Origin: Aralia elata
Taxonomy: Eukaryota > Streptophyta > Magnoliopsida > Apiales > Araliaceae
Assembly (NCBI GenBank): GCA_034770075.1
Contig: JAVJAP010000133.1
Coordinates: forward strand, 1-64,000
Length of the DNA: 64,000 bases
Direction: 5' to 3'
Shown here: positions 47,572 to 58,989 of the stretch, in pieces
Numbering within the stretch: position 1 is the stretch's first letter
How the letters are laid out: each line of letters opens with the position of its first letter
Program-made: the position numbers and the translations under genes
Notes under the pieces: model-generated
What the model was told of the DNA's origin: nothing
The model's database searches: none
The model's input: only the letters and a program-made list of their open reading frames with translations

Positions 47572-49011
47572 TTACACACTTCTTTTGACAGTCAATAATT
47601 CCCCATGGTTAAACAACCAATCCATACCCAAAATAACATCAAACTCCCCAAGACAAATTGGGATCAAGTTTACTGTCATCAAATGACCCTTAATATCTAC
47701 CTGGCAGTTCTTGTGGATAAACTCAACAGGAATCACCTCCCTATTCGCAATTTCTATATTCATAGGGTAATCTAGTTCTTCCTGAGGTAACTCTAATTTC
47801 TTAGCAAAATCATCGGATATAAATGAGCAAGTAGCACCCGAGTCAAACAATACATAAGCATTAACATTATTGACTGAAATGATACTTGACACTACATCCT
47901 TTGACTGCACAGCATCCTGCACCGTCATATTGAACGTTCGAGCGGTAGGTCGGTTGGGCTGCGTCGGTCCGATGATTGTCAGATTGCCTCCACCACCGTT
48001 GTTTCCCTTTCCGGAACTGGCTCCACCTGTAGCTGCTTTCTTAGGGCACTCTCGGGCAAAGTGATCCTTCGACCCGCAGATGAAACATGCTCCTTTCTTT
48101 GGATTAGGGCAATTCGGTGCGATATGCCCCTCCTGCCCGCAGTTGAAGCACACCCTCTTACCTTTCAGACAAGCACCCATATGGCTCTTTCCACAGTTGC
48201 TGCACACCTCCATCTTCTTCTTCTGATTACCCTGCTGACTTCCCGCAGAGTTACTATCATTCCATTTCCTCTTCTGGCTACTGCCCCCATGGCTACCACT
48301 TGCCTTGTTTTCATTCTCATTCTTCTTTTTCTTCTGCTCCTGATTGTATTTAGACAGAGCATCACTGCCTCCTTCAGCGATAATTTCCTTTTCCAGCACC
48401 GCCACAAACGAGTTCAGTTGAAACATTGAAACTCGGCTATACAACTAGGGCTTCAATCCCTGCTCAAACCTTCTGGCCTTCCTCTCATCCGTGTTAACCT
48501 GATACGGCGCAAACCTCGCCAACTCGTTGAATCGTGCAGCATATTCAGATACCGACATAGTACCTTGCTTCAACTCTAGAAACTGTACTTCCATTTGGTT
48601 CTGAGCACTTGCCGGGAAATAGGTTTCGAAAAATATCTCCTTGAACCGCTCCCACGGAATAATCCCTTGGCCACCTCGAGTCTTATTTGCTTGCCACCAG
48701 TAGCTAGCTTCTGATTTCAGCATAAACGTTGCAAATGCCGTCTTCTGGTCCTCGCTAACTCTAGCGACATCAAACACCTTCTCCATTTCCATAATCCACG
48801 TTTGAGCTTGGATCGGATTCATAGAGCCGTGATATTCCGGAGGTCCGACAGCCTTGAAATCTTTGAAGGTCGTGGCCTGAGCTTGTGGTTGATTTGCAAA
48901 GGCTCCCGTTAACAAATTTACCAACTGCTGCATGGGATTAGCGTTGGCTTCTTCGTTGTTAGTAGATCCCTCAGGGGTCTGTTGACGTGTTGGTTGTCTT
49001 CTTGGAGGCAT
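47572..49011 (-). pseudogene. gag-protease of element E, interrupted by one in-frame stop
   Basis: ATG at 49011 (MPPRRQPTRQQTPEGS). Gag domain from about 48880 to 48450 (EYHGSMNPIQAQTWIMEMEK, WERFKEIFFETYFP, ARFNELARFAPY). A TAG at 48445-48447 stops the frame after FEQGLKP, and the same frame is open again to 47572. The second part has three Cys/His knuckles (CSNCGKSHMGAC, CFNCGQEGHIAPNC, CFICGSKDHFAREC) and the aspartic protease with LFDSGATCSFIS and DVILGMDWL. The frame is otherwise undamaged, so a single mutation or a readthrough stop separates Gag from knuckles and protease; decay is more likely given the other lesions. Confidence 0.88.
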
Positions 49012-49344
49012 CTTACTGTTAAAAACAATTCGCGTCATTAGACTATTGCTCAATTACCTAAACATTTAAGTCTTAACTTAAACATTTATATAAAACACTT
49101 AACACACAGTACATCTGATAAACTTTCGCATTTTATTCATTAACTGCTTCAAAACATAATAGAGATAACATCGTAGTTATTTACATCATCTATCCTGAAA
49201 TCACAAAGTTTCAGGATTACATCATTATTCTATCCCATTATAGAAACTGGGATTACAATTTATTCACTTCATATTTTCATAATAACATAATTAATCACAA
49301 TCTATGATGACATCCCACGACACACAGCTTCCTGGCGTTCCTGC
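49012..49344 (-). other. Leader of element E, cut by element B
   Basis: 333 AT-rich bases upstream of gag on the minus strand. No primer site is reached; it and the 5' LTR should lie beyond element B outside the window. The left flank of B is CCTGC (49340-49344). Confidence 0.6.
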
Positions 49345-51385
49345 TGTAGACACCCAAATTTTGCATTTCCTATACTGACCATGACAGGAGGGCAAATTCG
49401 TCCATTGGACCGGCCTGCGAGACGGAGGGTGAACATAAGTGCGAACACTTAGAGCCACCACGACGACTTGCGATCAAGGCCGTCCGAAATGAGCATGCCG
49501 AATGATGTGTCACGTCCCGCAATAATTTCCGGACTGCAAAATACAAGCCTTTCGGATAAAACTGACGGCGCGACGCGAGAATCGAGGTACGGTGCGAGAA
49601 CCGAGGAGAATTAAATAATCAAAGTGGAAGGTGTGCTGAGTGGGGTGTGGGCGCCAGCCAGCCGCAGATCCATCTGCGGCCAGCCGCAGATGTATCTGCG
49701 GCTGGCTTTGGCCAGCCTATATCAACCATTTCTTCTCAGCATACAGGGAGTTCGAGAATTTTTGGAGAAGAAGAGAATCAGCAAGGAAACAGCAGCAGGA
49801 AATAGAGAAAAAGAGGAAGAATTAGCATAGATTTTGCAATCAAATAGGAGAGAAAGTAAGAAAAAAGAGAGGAATAATATTTTTGTGATTTGATTGTATC
49901 ACATAAGACTTTTTCTTCTATTCAAATACACAAATTTAGATCCATTTTGATCTCATTTGCAAGGTGAAAATCTCCTCAATTTTATAATTTCTATCATATC
50001 TTTTGGTCAAATCAAATGAAAATTTTCATATGATTATGGAATAATAAATTAGGGAGTATTAGTGAGGGTTCCATTTGGAACAAAATTCTTCCTAATAACC
50101 CGATGATATTTATTTATTGATCTCTTATTTGTTTGTTTTTTGGTGTTATATTGACAAGGTTCTTTTAGATCTCTATTTTGGGATGTCTTGGTATTGGTAG
50201 ATGATCCGTATTGGTTATCTCTTGTAATATCCGATTGTGGATGTGTGGAAATTTGGTTGTGAGCCTAGGAAAGCGACCCCGTGGTCCAAATCCGATGATG
50301 GACGTATCTTGATGTATGTAGTGGGTAGGATGTAGTCTCTTTGTAAATATGTAATATTGGGCCTTAAAACGACGCCAAGGCGGAATCGAGTTTAAGGCCC
50401 CGTAATAATGAAATATGTGATTGTTGGCGTTAGGGGATATTTTGATGGCTTACATGCCCATGAATAGCCCCCTACGCGTTGGATATTTAGTTTGGTTTGT
50501 AACACCCAACAAAAGGATTTCAAAGCCAAAACAATCAAGATTTTGCTAAAATTGATCAAAGTAGGATATTAGAATCACGAGGTTAAAATTGGAGAAGTGC
50601 TAACGAATGTCAATTCCTATCTAACGAGGAAGCTAAAGAAAGATCGTTTTCCAAAACACCACAAAAAAATGATTTTGTAAATAAGTAACGTTTTATTAAA
50701 TCTTTGTGCATAGGGTGAAAGAGATCCTAGAAATTGCCCGATCGTTTCACGAAAGCAATGTATAGATCTCGATTCCTATTTTGACGAAGGTTTAAAATTC
50801 TTCTTTTGCCAAAACGACATTTAATAAAAATCTCATAGTTTTGGACAATTAAAACCAAACCTTTCTCATAAAGAATAAAGCTTTCTCGGGTATACCGAAA
50901 AGACATTCCGAAGCATACTCAAATTAAAACACGATTTTCCCTAAAATCCAAATGACTCTTTCATACAAACTCACCACAACATTCACATAGGCACACACAC
51001 ACACACGCGCGCACCTACATACACATATTCATGAATTAAAAGATAGGAAAGCATTAAGATTGTGGTAACCGTGTTTCACGGAAGTCGAGGGGTGCCTAAC
51101 ACCTTCCCCTCACTTAAGCAAGCCCCCGAACTCTATGAATCTCGATTCGCAGACCAAATTAATTCGGAGTCACATATGAGCCAGCGATTTACAAAAGAGC
51201 GAAAACTCGGATGAGTTGGTACATCCATTTCAAATATACCAACTGGCGACTCTGGTTAATTGGCTCATCAAAAAAACGATCTTTCAAAACCCCGTCGACC
51301 TCAATGCCGACCTTTTCCAAAAATCATCTAAACCAAAAGGCTAAAATTGGGAAAGACCGAGAAAGCGAGAAACCCGGCGTCGACA
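49345..51385 (+). repeat. 5' LTR of element B
   Basis: 2041 bases, TGTAGACACCCAAATT to GGCGTCGACA. Collinear with the A and C LTRs. It contains the modules and TATA-like box (49659-49723), the donor-like CAAG/GTGAAAAT at 49965, a CA/CG tract near 50990-51010 and the conserved GAGCCTAGGAAAGCGACC stretch near 50260. Confidence 0.94.
49659..49723 (+). promoter_or_regulatory. LTR promoter region of element B: palindromic modules and TATA-like box
   Basis: Two GCCGCAGAT/ATCTGCGGC modules (49663-49703), then TATATC at 49718. Same order as in A (13371-13440) and C. The TATA sequence is weaker than TATTTAA in A. Confidence 0.55.
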
Positions 51386-52117
51386 GCTGGCGACTCCGCT
51401 GAGGATCATTAGAGGGCTTAAGCCGCGTTCAAATCGTGATGCTATCCTATCCTTTAAAATTCATAAAATGTGTGTGTGTGCGATATTTTGATTTTTACTT
51501 TTGTTGTGCGAATGTGTGTTGTTGTCCAATGAATGAATGATTGAATGGAATGGCTTTACTGTAAAGAAATCATTTGCATACGGTGAGGACGATGAATGTG
51601 AATGTATGTTGAGATTGTACCTCCTCCTGAGGCGAACCCGTCGGTTGCTTATTACTGGACTCGATGGGGCTGCTCCCCGGAGATGGCTCAGGAAACGCAC
51701 CACTCAAATCCGCTCCAATCGAAAGGGCTCAAACGAGTAGATTGCGAAGATTTGGGAACCTTCATGCCGAAAAGCCCGTGAGAGTAACCCTAGGATAGGT
51801 CATCCTCAGAATAACCCAACGCAGGAAAAGTCTCTTCATGCTTTTTTACGTTTATACGTCTAAATGTCATGATCTCATTCAATATTCATACATCCCTTTT
51901 TTTATGTCGAAAGAGATTACTAACCGCTGTGAATTGCAGGGAATAGTTGGGGGAGCATAATAAAGCATGTTTAGCATTGGTTATGGCACTAAAGGACTAC
52001 TAACTTTCTGTTTTACAGGGAAAGATTAAAAAACCCAAAGCACAAAAAGTTACCGCTTTTGCATGCATCCATATCCTTCCATTTCCCCGGACTAAACTTC
52101 GAACCGTTGTTTTGTAG
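49965..52117 (+). other. Candidate 5' UTR intron of element B
   Basis: The donor CAAG/GTGAAAAT lies about 245 bases after the TATA-like box in the LTR, and the acceptor CCGTTGTTTTGTAG/GATTGC lies 55 bases before the gag ATG. Both sites are kept in C (26530/34521 and 32360), and the donor is kept in A. Removal would delete the rest of the LTR, primer site and leader from the gag mRNA but not from the genomic RNA. Inference only. Confidence 0.4.
51388..51405 (+). other. Primer binding site of element B
   Basis: TGGCGACTCCGCTGAGGA, two bases after the LTR, one mismatch (A for G) to the site of C. Confidence 0.8.
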
Positions 52118-52172
52118 GATTGCTCCTCAAACCCGTTCGCAGTCTAAGAAAGCCCAGGTCTCTACCTCTGAA
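51406..52172 (+). other. Leader of element B
   Basis: About 770 bases before gag. A frame without ATG opens shortly before gag (an upstream Met at 52059 precedes the gag Met by 38 codons). Apart from the candidate acceptor, nothing functional is recognised; it matches the C leader. Confidence 0.55.
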
Positions 52173-55100
52173 ATGGCTGATATTCCTAATCATAGTTCCA
52201 TATCTCGGGAAGAGTTTGATGACTTCAAAAAACAGATGATGGAAATGGCCACAATGCTAAAAGAGCAGTTCCTACTCAGACAGGATCCGCCAAGCCAAGG
52301 ACCACATAATATTCCACCACCAGGGGGTGACCAGAATCCTCCTAAAAATGTTGTAAACCTGGGTAGGGATGACCAACCCCAACTCAAGGACGAGCCGGTC
52401 ATTACAAAGGCCGTTCCCATACCTAGCAGGACAGTGGTTACTATCCCAGAAGAAGGGGACAATGACGACCTTCGGAGAAAAATGAAACACATGGAGGAGA
52501 CCATCCAATCTCTAAGGGGCATAGGCTCCCTGGGCAGGGTTAATTATTCGGATCTATGTGTTTTCCCCGGAGCCAGATATCCAGAAAAGTTCAAAGTTCC
52601 CGAGTTTGAAAAGTACAATGGAAAGGGAGACCCCTATACACACTTGAAAATATACATTGGAGAACTCGGGTCTTATGCCGAAGACGAGGGGTTAAGAATG
52701 CAACTATTCCAGAAAAGCTTAACAGGGGAGGCAAGAATCTGGTATGCCCGCCTCGACAACGCCCGAATCCACAACTGGGAGGAATTGGCCCATACCTTCT
52801 TAACCCAATACAGCTTTCAGGCCCAGATGACTCTTGACAGGTACCAAATGACAAAGGTTAAAAAACAGCCTAGGGAGTCCTTCAGGGAATATGCGCAAAG
52901 ATGGAGGGGCATGGCCGCACAGGTAACCCCCCCGATGAGCGAATCAGAGATGGTAATGACCTTTGTAGACATTCAGGAGGCACCGTATTATGAGAGGGTC
53001 ATCTCGGGGATTGGAAGACCTTTTGCTGAAATGATTAAACATGGAGAGATGGTAGACATGGGGTTGAAGTCGGGTAAAATCCGGGATCTTACTGCTTTAG
53101 AAACTGCTGCCGAGCAAATACAGAATGGAAACTATGGCAGCACTTCCCGGAGGGTCCAAAGGAAGAAGGAAGAGGATGTCTCCCTCATCCTACAAGGGTC
53201 ATCCAGAAAAGCAGAAAGCCATCTTCCGGTACAGGTACAGAGGGGAGGGCCATCCCGACAGCCAAATTTCACAGATCAAAGGGCAGAGGGGCGAAGAAGA
53301 TATGAGGCCTCGCAGAATCGAGTATTCACCCCGCTCGGGGAGCCGCTTGAACGGGTACTAGCGGTATTAGTAGCCCAAAAGAAAATAGTTGGTCTGGCAC
53401 CACCAAGTGACCCAAAGGGTAGAAGGTTTGACCCGAGCAAACGATGTGCATACCACTCCAGTTCCCCTGGCCATGATACACAAGATTGCTGGACGTTGAA
53501 GCATCGAATCCAAAACATGATAGACAGTGGGGAAATTGTGGTGGAACAACCGGACTCCCCGAATGTTAAAGCAAATCCCCTGCCAAGACATGATGGAGGG
53601 GGAGTTAATGCGACGGAGGCAAGTGAGGCTGGGGGGCCGCCAAGGTTGAACTATGTGCAGAAAGTTGAGGAGATGATCAACATGATACATGATCATGGGG
53701 ATGCACGGGGAACGCCCATCAGGTTGATAGGGGTAAGTACGAATAACATAGAGGGACCTGTCAAGCTGACAGCCCCGAGGCCCATCATACTTGCAGCAAG
53801 GCCGCAACTCCCTATCAGTAGTCTGAAGACTGTACCCTGGAATTATGGGGGAATACCAGAGGAAGCGGCCAGTTGTGCTTCCGTGACGACCAAGGGGAAC
53901 CCCTTATATCTTCCCGGGCGAGTCCTTGAGAGCCAAAAGAGAAAAAATGAAGAAGTTTCCGAGGAAAGGGCCATAGAGTTTTTGAAAAGGATGGATCACC
54001 CAGAAGAAACGAGGGGGATCCAGATTTTAAATGAGGAATCAACCCTAACATCAGTCATGGACTTGGTGTTGTCATCCAATGAGCATTGCAAAACCATGAT
54101 GAAAGTTCTGGAGGAGGCATTTGTGTCCAAAGAAATTAGTGAGGAGGGTTTCGGCCGGCTGGTAGGCCACTTATTAGAAACCGATGCAATATCCTTTACG
54201 GATGAGGACATTCCCGAAGAGGGAAGGGGGCACCGAAAACCGCTACACATCGCGGTAATCTCCTCAGGATATGTCATGAATGGGGTGCTGATCGACGGGG
54301 GATCGGCATTGAATATATGTCCTCTCAGCACGCTGAAGAAAATGAACATCAGTCCCAAGCGCCTACGGGCCAGTCATGTGGTGGTTCGGGCTTTTGACGG
54401 ATCCCGGAGGGATACCATCGGAGAGATAGAATTGCCAGTGGAGATAGGGCCCTGTACTTTTGATATATCCTTCCAAGTCCTAGATATTACGGCAAGCTAC
54501 AACCTGCTGTTAGGGAGGCCATGGATACACATGGCCGGGGCAGTTCCTTCCACGCTCCACCAACAAATCAAGTTGATCATCGATGGGAATCTGGTGACAA
54601 TCTCGGCCGAATGTGATGACCCTTCTCCTCCCAGGAGTGGCCTACCAGTAATCAATGTGGATGAGTCAGCGGCGCCTGCCAGCTTTCAAGCACTAGAGAT
54701 TAGCACTCCCCATTATAGATGCCTGGGAGCTCCAGCTGTGAAACCAAGGGTCTCTCCGGAACTCACCTTTGTGGCAAGGGAAATGATTAAAATGAACTTC
54801 CAACCTGGACAGGGACTAGGGAAAAGCAGTCAGGGAATCACCGAGCCCATCCACCTACCACAGCAGATAGGCAAGGCAGGATTGGGATACCATGTGGGCG
54901 CAGTACGGGGACACCGTCAGGGTGCGACTCCGATTCGACTAGTTGGCAGTCCATTGACCAAAGTCGACAATAAGCAGGGGATCAGCGGACCTGTGATTGG
55001 GGCAGGGAATGAAGAGTTAACCCCCACACGTAATGAGTCGGCCCGGAGGGAAAGTTTCCTGCGGGAGGTCGCAAAAGAGTTTGAAACCAAATGCTATATC

Positions 55101-55349
55101 CCCGGGCAATCAACAAGCAGTAAGGAGGGGACGAATGTTATCACACCACCGGGAGCCCAACAGGTTGTGCCTGTCATCGATTGGGCAGGGCTGATTATTC
55201 CTGGAGAAGATATGGAGAAGGACTCAGGCGACGTATCCGTAATCATCGGGGAGGTGTCCGATGTGAGGCCGTCCTTTATCCAGCGCATTTCATCTGACCT
55301 GACCATCGATAATTGGACCCAGAAGCCAGTGATATCCAAACAAGGGTAA
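52173..55349 (+). CDS. Gag-protease of element B (Tat-type), with G-patch
   Basis: Open for 1058 codons from ATG 52173 (MADIPNHSSISREEFDDF); an in-frame Met at 52059 is less likely because C Gag also starts at MAD and the candidate acceptor falls between. Residues about 25-60 are Gln/Met-rich; a retrotransposon-Gag domain lies at about 140-290; a Cys/His segment (RCAYHSSSPGHDTQDC, about 467-482) replaces the usual CCHC knuckle; the aspartic protease has VLIDGGSALNICP with the catalytic Asp at residue 708; a G-patch-like stretch (PGQGLGKSSQGI) is at about 875-887. The product would assemble the particle and process the polyprotein. The stop codon sits inside the predicted intron donor, so unspliced RNA gives Gag-Pro and spliced RNA would extend into pol. 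Confidence 0.93.
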   Translation: MADIPNHSSISREEFDDFKKQMMEMATMLKEQFLLRQDPPSQGPHNIPPPGGDQNPPKNVVNLGRDDQPQLKDEPVITKAVPIPSRTVVTIPEEGDNDDLRRKMKHMEETIQSLRGIGSLGRVNYSDLCVFPGARYPEKFKVPEFEKYNGKGDPYTHLKIYIGELGSYAEDEGLRMQLFQKSLTGEARIWYARLDNARIHNWEELAHTFLTQYSFQAQMTLDRYQMTKVKKQPRESFREYAQRWRGMAAQVTPPMSESEMVMTFVDIQEAPYYERVISGIGRPFAEMIKHGEMVDMGLKSGKIRDLTALETAAEQIQNGNYGSTSRRVQRKKEEDVSLILQGSSRKAESHLPVQVQRGGPSRQPNFTDQRAEGRRRYEASQNRVFTPLGEPLERVLAVLVAQKKIVGLAPPSDPKGRRFDPSKRCAYHSSSPGHDTQDCWTLKHRIQNMIDSGEIVVEQPDSPNVKANPLPRHDGGGVNATEASEAGGPPRLNYVQKVEEMINMIHDHGDARGTPIRLIGVSTNNIEGPVKLTAPRPIILAARPQLPISSLKTVPWNYGGIPEEAASCASVTTKGNPLYLPGRVLESQKRKNEEVSEERAIEFLKRMDHPEETRGIQILNEESTLTSVMDLVLSSNEHCKTMMKVLEEAFVSKEISEEGFGRLVGHLLETDAISFTDEDIPEEGRGHRKPLHIAVISSGYVMNGVLIDGGSALNICPLSTLKKMNISPKRLRASHVVVRAFDGSRRDTIGEIELPVEIGPCTFDISFQVLDITASYNLLLGRPWIHMAGAVPSTLHQQIKLIIDGNLVTISAECDDPSPPRSGLPVINVDESAAPASFQALEISTPHYRCLGAPAVKPRVSPELTFVAREMIKMNFQPGQGLGKSSQGITEPIHLPQQIGKAGLGYHVGAVRGHRQGATPIRLVGSPLTKVDNKQGISGPVIGAGNEELTPTRNESARRESFLREVAKEFETKCYIPGQSTSSKEGTNVITPPGAQQVVPVIDWAGLIIPGEDMEKDSGDVSVIIGEVSDVRPSFIQRISSDLTIDNWTQKPVISKQG

Positions 55350-55513
55350 AGCTCAACGTCAGGGTGGTTAACCCTAGGGGATGGAGGAATGAAGAAGTTT
55401 TTATTTTGTTGTTGTTTTATTTCTGCATAATTGTGTCGTTTCTTCGTGTTATTTGAAATTGCGATCGTCGTGAAAAATGATTTATATATGACAAGTATTT
55501 TGTTTCATGTCAG
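55346..55513 (+). other. Predicted intron between gag-pro and pol of element B
   Basis: 168 bases: donor AAGG/GTAAAG, in which the stop TAA is embedded, to acceptor TTTTGTTTCATGTCAG/GTG. Joining gives codon GG+G and keeps the reading frame into the acidic extension of pol. Both sites are present in A (2604, 2774), and the acceptor is in C. Such an intron is established for Ogre elements; its use here needs cDNA. Confidence 0.68.
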
Positions 55514-58500
55514 GTGTACCCATTTGAGTAATCCTTGCCTAACAAATGGTCTTTCAAATTTGAATGATGATTATGATTTTGACATTGAGCTGGATTTCGA
55601 TTTAATGGGCATTGAACAAAGACGAGACAGATTACGACGACGCACCTGATGAGATCAAAGGATGGGTCGAAGATAAACCCAAACCCAATTTGGACCAAAC
55701 CATCACTATAGATATCGGAACCCCTGACAATCCAAAAGAACTCAAGATAGGGACAGACCTTACCCCCAGCCAAAAAGCAGAAATAATTGAGTTACTAAGC
55801 CAATATGAGGATGTCTTTGCCTGGTCGCACGAGGATATGATCGGATTGTCCACCGACATTGTGGTGCACCGGTTACCCATCAAGGAGGGTTTCAGGCCTG
55901 TCAAGCAGAAACTAAGAAAGTTGAAACCTGAGTGGAGCTTAAAAGTGAAGGAAGAAATCATCAAACAGTTCAGGGCGGGAATCATTATGGTGTCCACTTA
56001 CCCGGAATGGCTATCCAATGTGGTCCCAGTGGCTAAACCTGGAGGAAAGGTGAGGGTATGCGTAGACTACAGAGATCTAAACAAGGCCAGTCTCAAGGAT
56101 AACTTCCCGGTGCCTTTCATACACATCCTGGTGGATAACACAGCCCAGTACGAAATGTACTCTTTTGTGGATTGCTTCGCAGGATATCATCAGATAATGG
56201 TGGCGGAGGAAGATCGGGAAAAGACCGCATTCATCACCCCCTGGGGCACTTTCTGCTACAGACGACTGGCTTTCGGGCTCACAAATGCAGGGGCTACTTA
56301 TCAGAGAGCCATGATGGCCTTGTTCCACGATATGATGCACAAGGAGATAGAAGTCTACGTGGATGACATTATTGTGAAATCGAAGGTAGAATCTGATCAT
56401 ATAACCCATCTCAAAAAGCTATTCGATCGGCTCAGAAAGTATAATTTGAAACTCAATCCAGCCAAGTGCGCGTTCGGAGTACAGTCGGGCAAGCTCTTGG
56501 GTTTCCTGGTTAGTGATCGGGGCATTGAGTTGGATCCAGCAAAGATTAAGGCCATTGTGGATATGCCAGCACCTCGCACAGAGAAGGAGATAAGGGGATT
56601 CCTCGGAAGGATAAACTTTATCAGCCGTTTTATATCCCACTTGACGACTACATGTGAGCCCATTTTCAAACTGTTAAGAAAAGGGGTTTCCCAAGAGTGG
56701 AATGAGCAATGTCAGAAGGCTTTTCAGACCATTAAAAAGCAGTTGACTGAAGCACCAGTGCTGGTACCCCCGAAGGATGGGATCCCTCTGTTTATGTATA
56801 TATCGGTAAATGCCATCGCGATGGGATGTATGTTGGGACAGAAAAATGAGGCGGGAAAAGAGCAGGCCATCTATTACCTCAGCAAAAGATTTAGCCAATG
56901 TGAGCAGAATTACACTCCCATTGAGAAGACCTGTTGTGCTCTGGCCTGGGCTGCAGGGAGATTACAGCACTACCTCCATGGGCATACAACGTACCTGATA
57001 TCAAGAATGGATCCCCTGAAATATATTTTCGAAAGGCCCATGCTGAATTGTCGACTAGCAAGATGGCAGTTAATTTTACAACAGTTTGACATGGTGTACG
57101 TGACCCAGAAGGCCATGAAAGGGCAGGGAATTGCAGATCAGTTGGCAGAAGCCCCGGCAGGAGGGATGGAGCCGTTAGAAACTCCTCTCCCGGGCGAAGA
57201 TATATTTTGGGTATCGCGCGAAAAATGTGATGACGAGGGACAATTCTGGAAGCTGTATTTTGATGGTGCCATGAATGCCGAGGGGGCAGGAGCCGGAGCG
57301 GTCTTAGTCTCTATCACCGGAGAACAATACCCCGTGGCCACTAAACTTCGTTTCAGCAATTCGAACAACACCGCTGAATACGAGGGGTGTATCTTGGGAC
57401 TCCGATTGGCCCGTGACATGGGAGTAAAAAGACTAGCGGTGTTCGGGGATTCAGAGTTGGTAATCAGACAAACAATCGGGGTATACAACACTAAGGAGCT
57501 TCGGTTACTTCCATACCATCGTTGTGTCACCCAGCTTATGCAAGAGTTCGAAGATATCGCCTTCCGCCATATTCCTCGGGGACGAAATGATTTTGCCGAT
57601 GCATTGGCGACTTTGGCTTCCTTAATCCACGTGATCAAGAGTAGGGACAGTCCACAGATTGAGATCACCGTACAGAATGCCCCGGCATATGAGGAAAATG
57701 TGGCAGTGTTATCAAATGAGGTGGTGTTGACGAGGCAGCCCTGGTATCACGACATAAGGGAATATCTGAGAGACAGATCCCTTCCCGATCAGGCAAATCG
57801 GACTGAAAGGATGAGAATTCAAAAGATGGCGATGAAGTTTTACCTGAGTGGCGATTCACTTTACAAAAGGGATGCCGGGTTGGGACTGTTGCAATGCGTA
57901 GACGAAACGCAATCCCAAAGGATTATGAATGAAATCCATGGCGGGGTGTGTGGGCCACATATGAGTGGACCGATGTTGGCCAAAAAGATCTTGAGGACAG
58001 GGCATTATTGGTTAACGCTGAAAGCCGATTGCGATGATCATGTCAAACGGTGTTATCAATGCCAGGCGCACGGTAATGTGATCCATACACCTCCAAATGA
58101 ACTGCACTGTATGACCTCCCCCTGGCCATTTTCAATGTGGGGAATGGATGTAATCGGACCAATAGAGCCCAAAGCAAGCAACGGGCACCGATTCATCTTC
58201 GTCATGATCGATTATTTCACCAAATGGGTAGAAGCAGCCTCTTTCCCCAAAGTCACTCAGGAGGTCATCGTCAGCTTCATCAGGAATAATGTCATTTGCC
58301 GATATGGGCAACCTGAGGTTGTAGTCTCCGACAATGCCAAGAATTTAAACAACGCCCTCATGAAAGGACTGTGTGACCAGTTCAAGATTAAGCATCTCAA
58401 TTCCGTCATTTACCGTCCCAAAATGAATGGGGCAGTGGAGGCGGCCAATAAGAACATCAAGAAGATCATGGCAAAAATGTCTGCTAATCATCGGGGATGG

Positions 58501-58989
58501 CCAGATCTGTTACCCCTCACCTTGCTGGCATACCGAACATCAACGCGTACTTCTACAGGGGCAACCCCTTACGCTTTGGTGTATGGAATGGAGGCTGTTC
58601 TACCAGTCGAGGTTGAGATGGCGTCCCTCAGAATAGTGATCGACGCTCAGATAAGCGAAGAGGATTGGATGCAAAGTCGATATGACCAATTGGCCCTGAT
58701 TGATGAAAGGAGAGTGGCTGCCATTTGGCATGGTCAGCTATATCAACAGAGGATCTCTCGATCGTACGATAAAAAGATAAGACTTCGGAAGTTCAAGGAA
58801 AACGATTTGGTGTTGAAAAGAGTCATGCCTTGTCAAGACGAGGCCAAGGGGAAGTTTGCCCCGAACTGGGAAGGGCCATTTGTGATCAAGAAAGTACTAT
58901 CCGGAGGAGCCCTCATATTGCAAGAAATGGATGGTGAGGTATTTCCACAACCCCTCAATGCTGACTCGGTGAAGCGGTTCTACGCTTAA
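55514..58989 (+). CDS. Pol of element B: RT, RNase H, second RNase H, integrase
   Basis: The main open frame is 55612-58989 (1125 codons; no ATG at its start). The spliced exon would begin at 55514 in another frame, and one extra A at about 55620 separates the two; A and C lack it. Residues counted from 55612: RT about 125-320 with VRVCVDYRDLNK and YVDDIIVKS (YVDD about 248-251); first RNase H about 390-510 lacks its first Asp (LFMYISVNA); second, archaeal-type RNase H about 545-680 has all acidic residues (LYFDGAMN, NTAEYEG, FGDSEL, RNDFADAL); integrase about 775-1010 with zinc H...CYQC and D (GMDVIGP), D (VVSDNAKNL), E (NGAVEAANK); C-terminal tail with KFAPNWEGPFVIKKVL. Two RNase H domains mark the Tat clade. 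Confidence 0.94.

Larger units (their letters stand above)
38816..49344 (-). mobile_element. Element E: Tekay-type Gypsy chromovirus on the minus strand, 5' end cut by element B
   Basis: From right to left: leader, gag-pro, pol with chromodomain-like tail, polypurine tract, 3' LTR. It is inserted in the gag of D; the left flank is ATCCC (38811-38815) and the right flank lies outside the window. It is interrupted by the solo LTR F and by B. Several in-frame stops and frameshifts make it inactive. Confidence 0.93.

Noticed and set aside
35615..49344. D, F and E as one element with inverted LTRs
   Set aside because: Each has its own ends; F has its own ACATC duplication, and E LTR cuts D gag, so three separate insertions explain the layout.
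52059..52172. Upstream Met as gag start in B
   Set aside because: The candidate acceptor lies at 52117 and C Gag starts at the MAD Met; the upstream part is probably leader.
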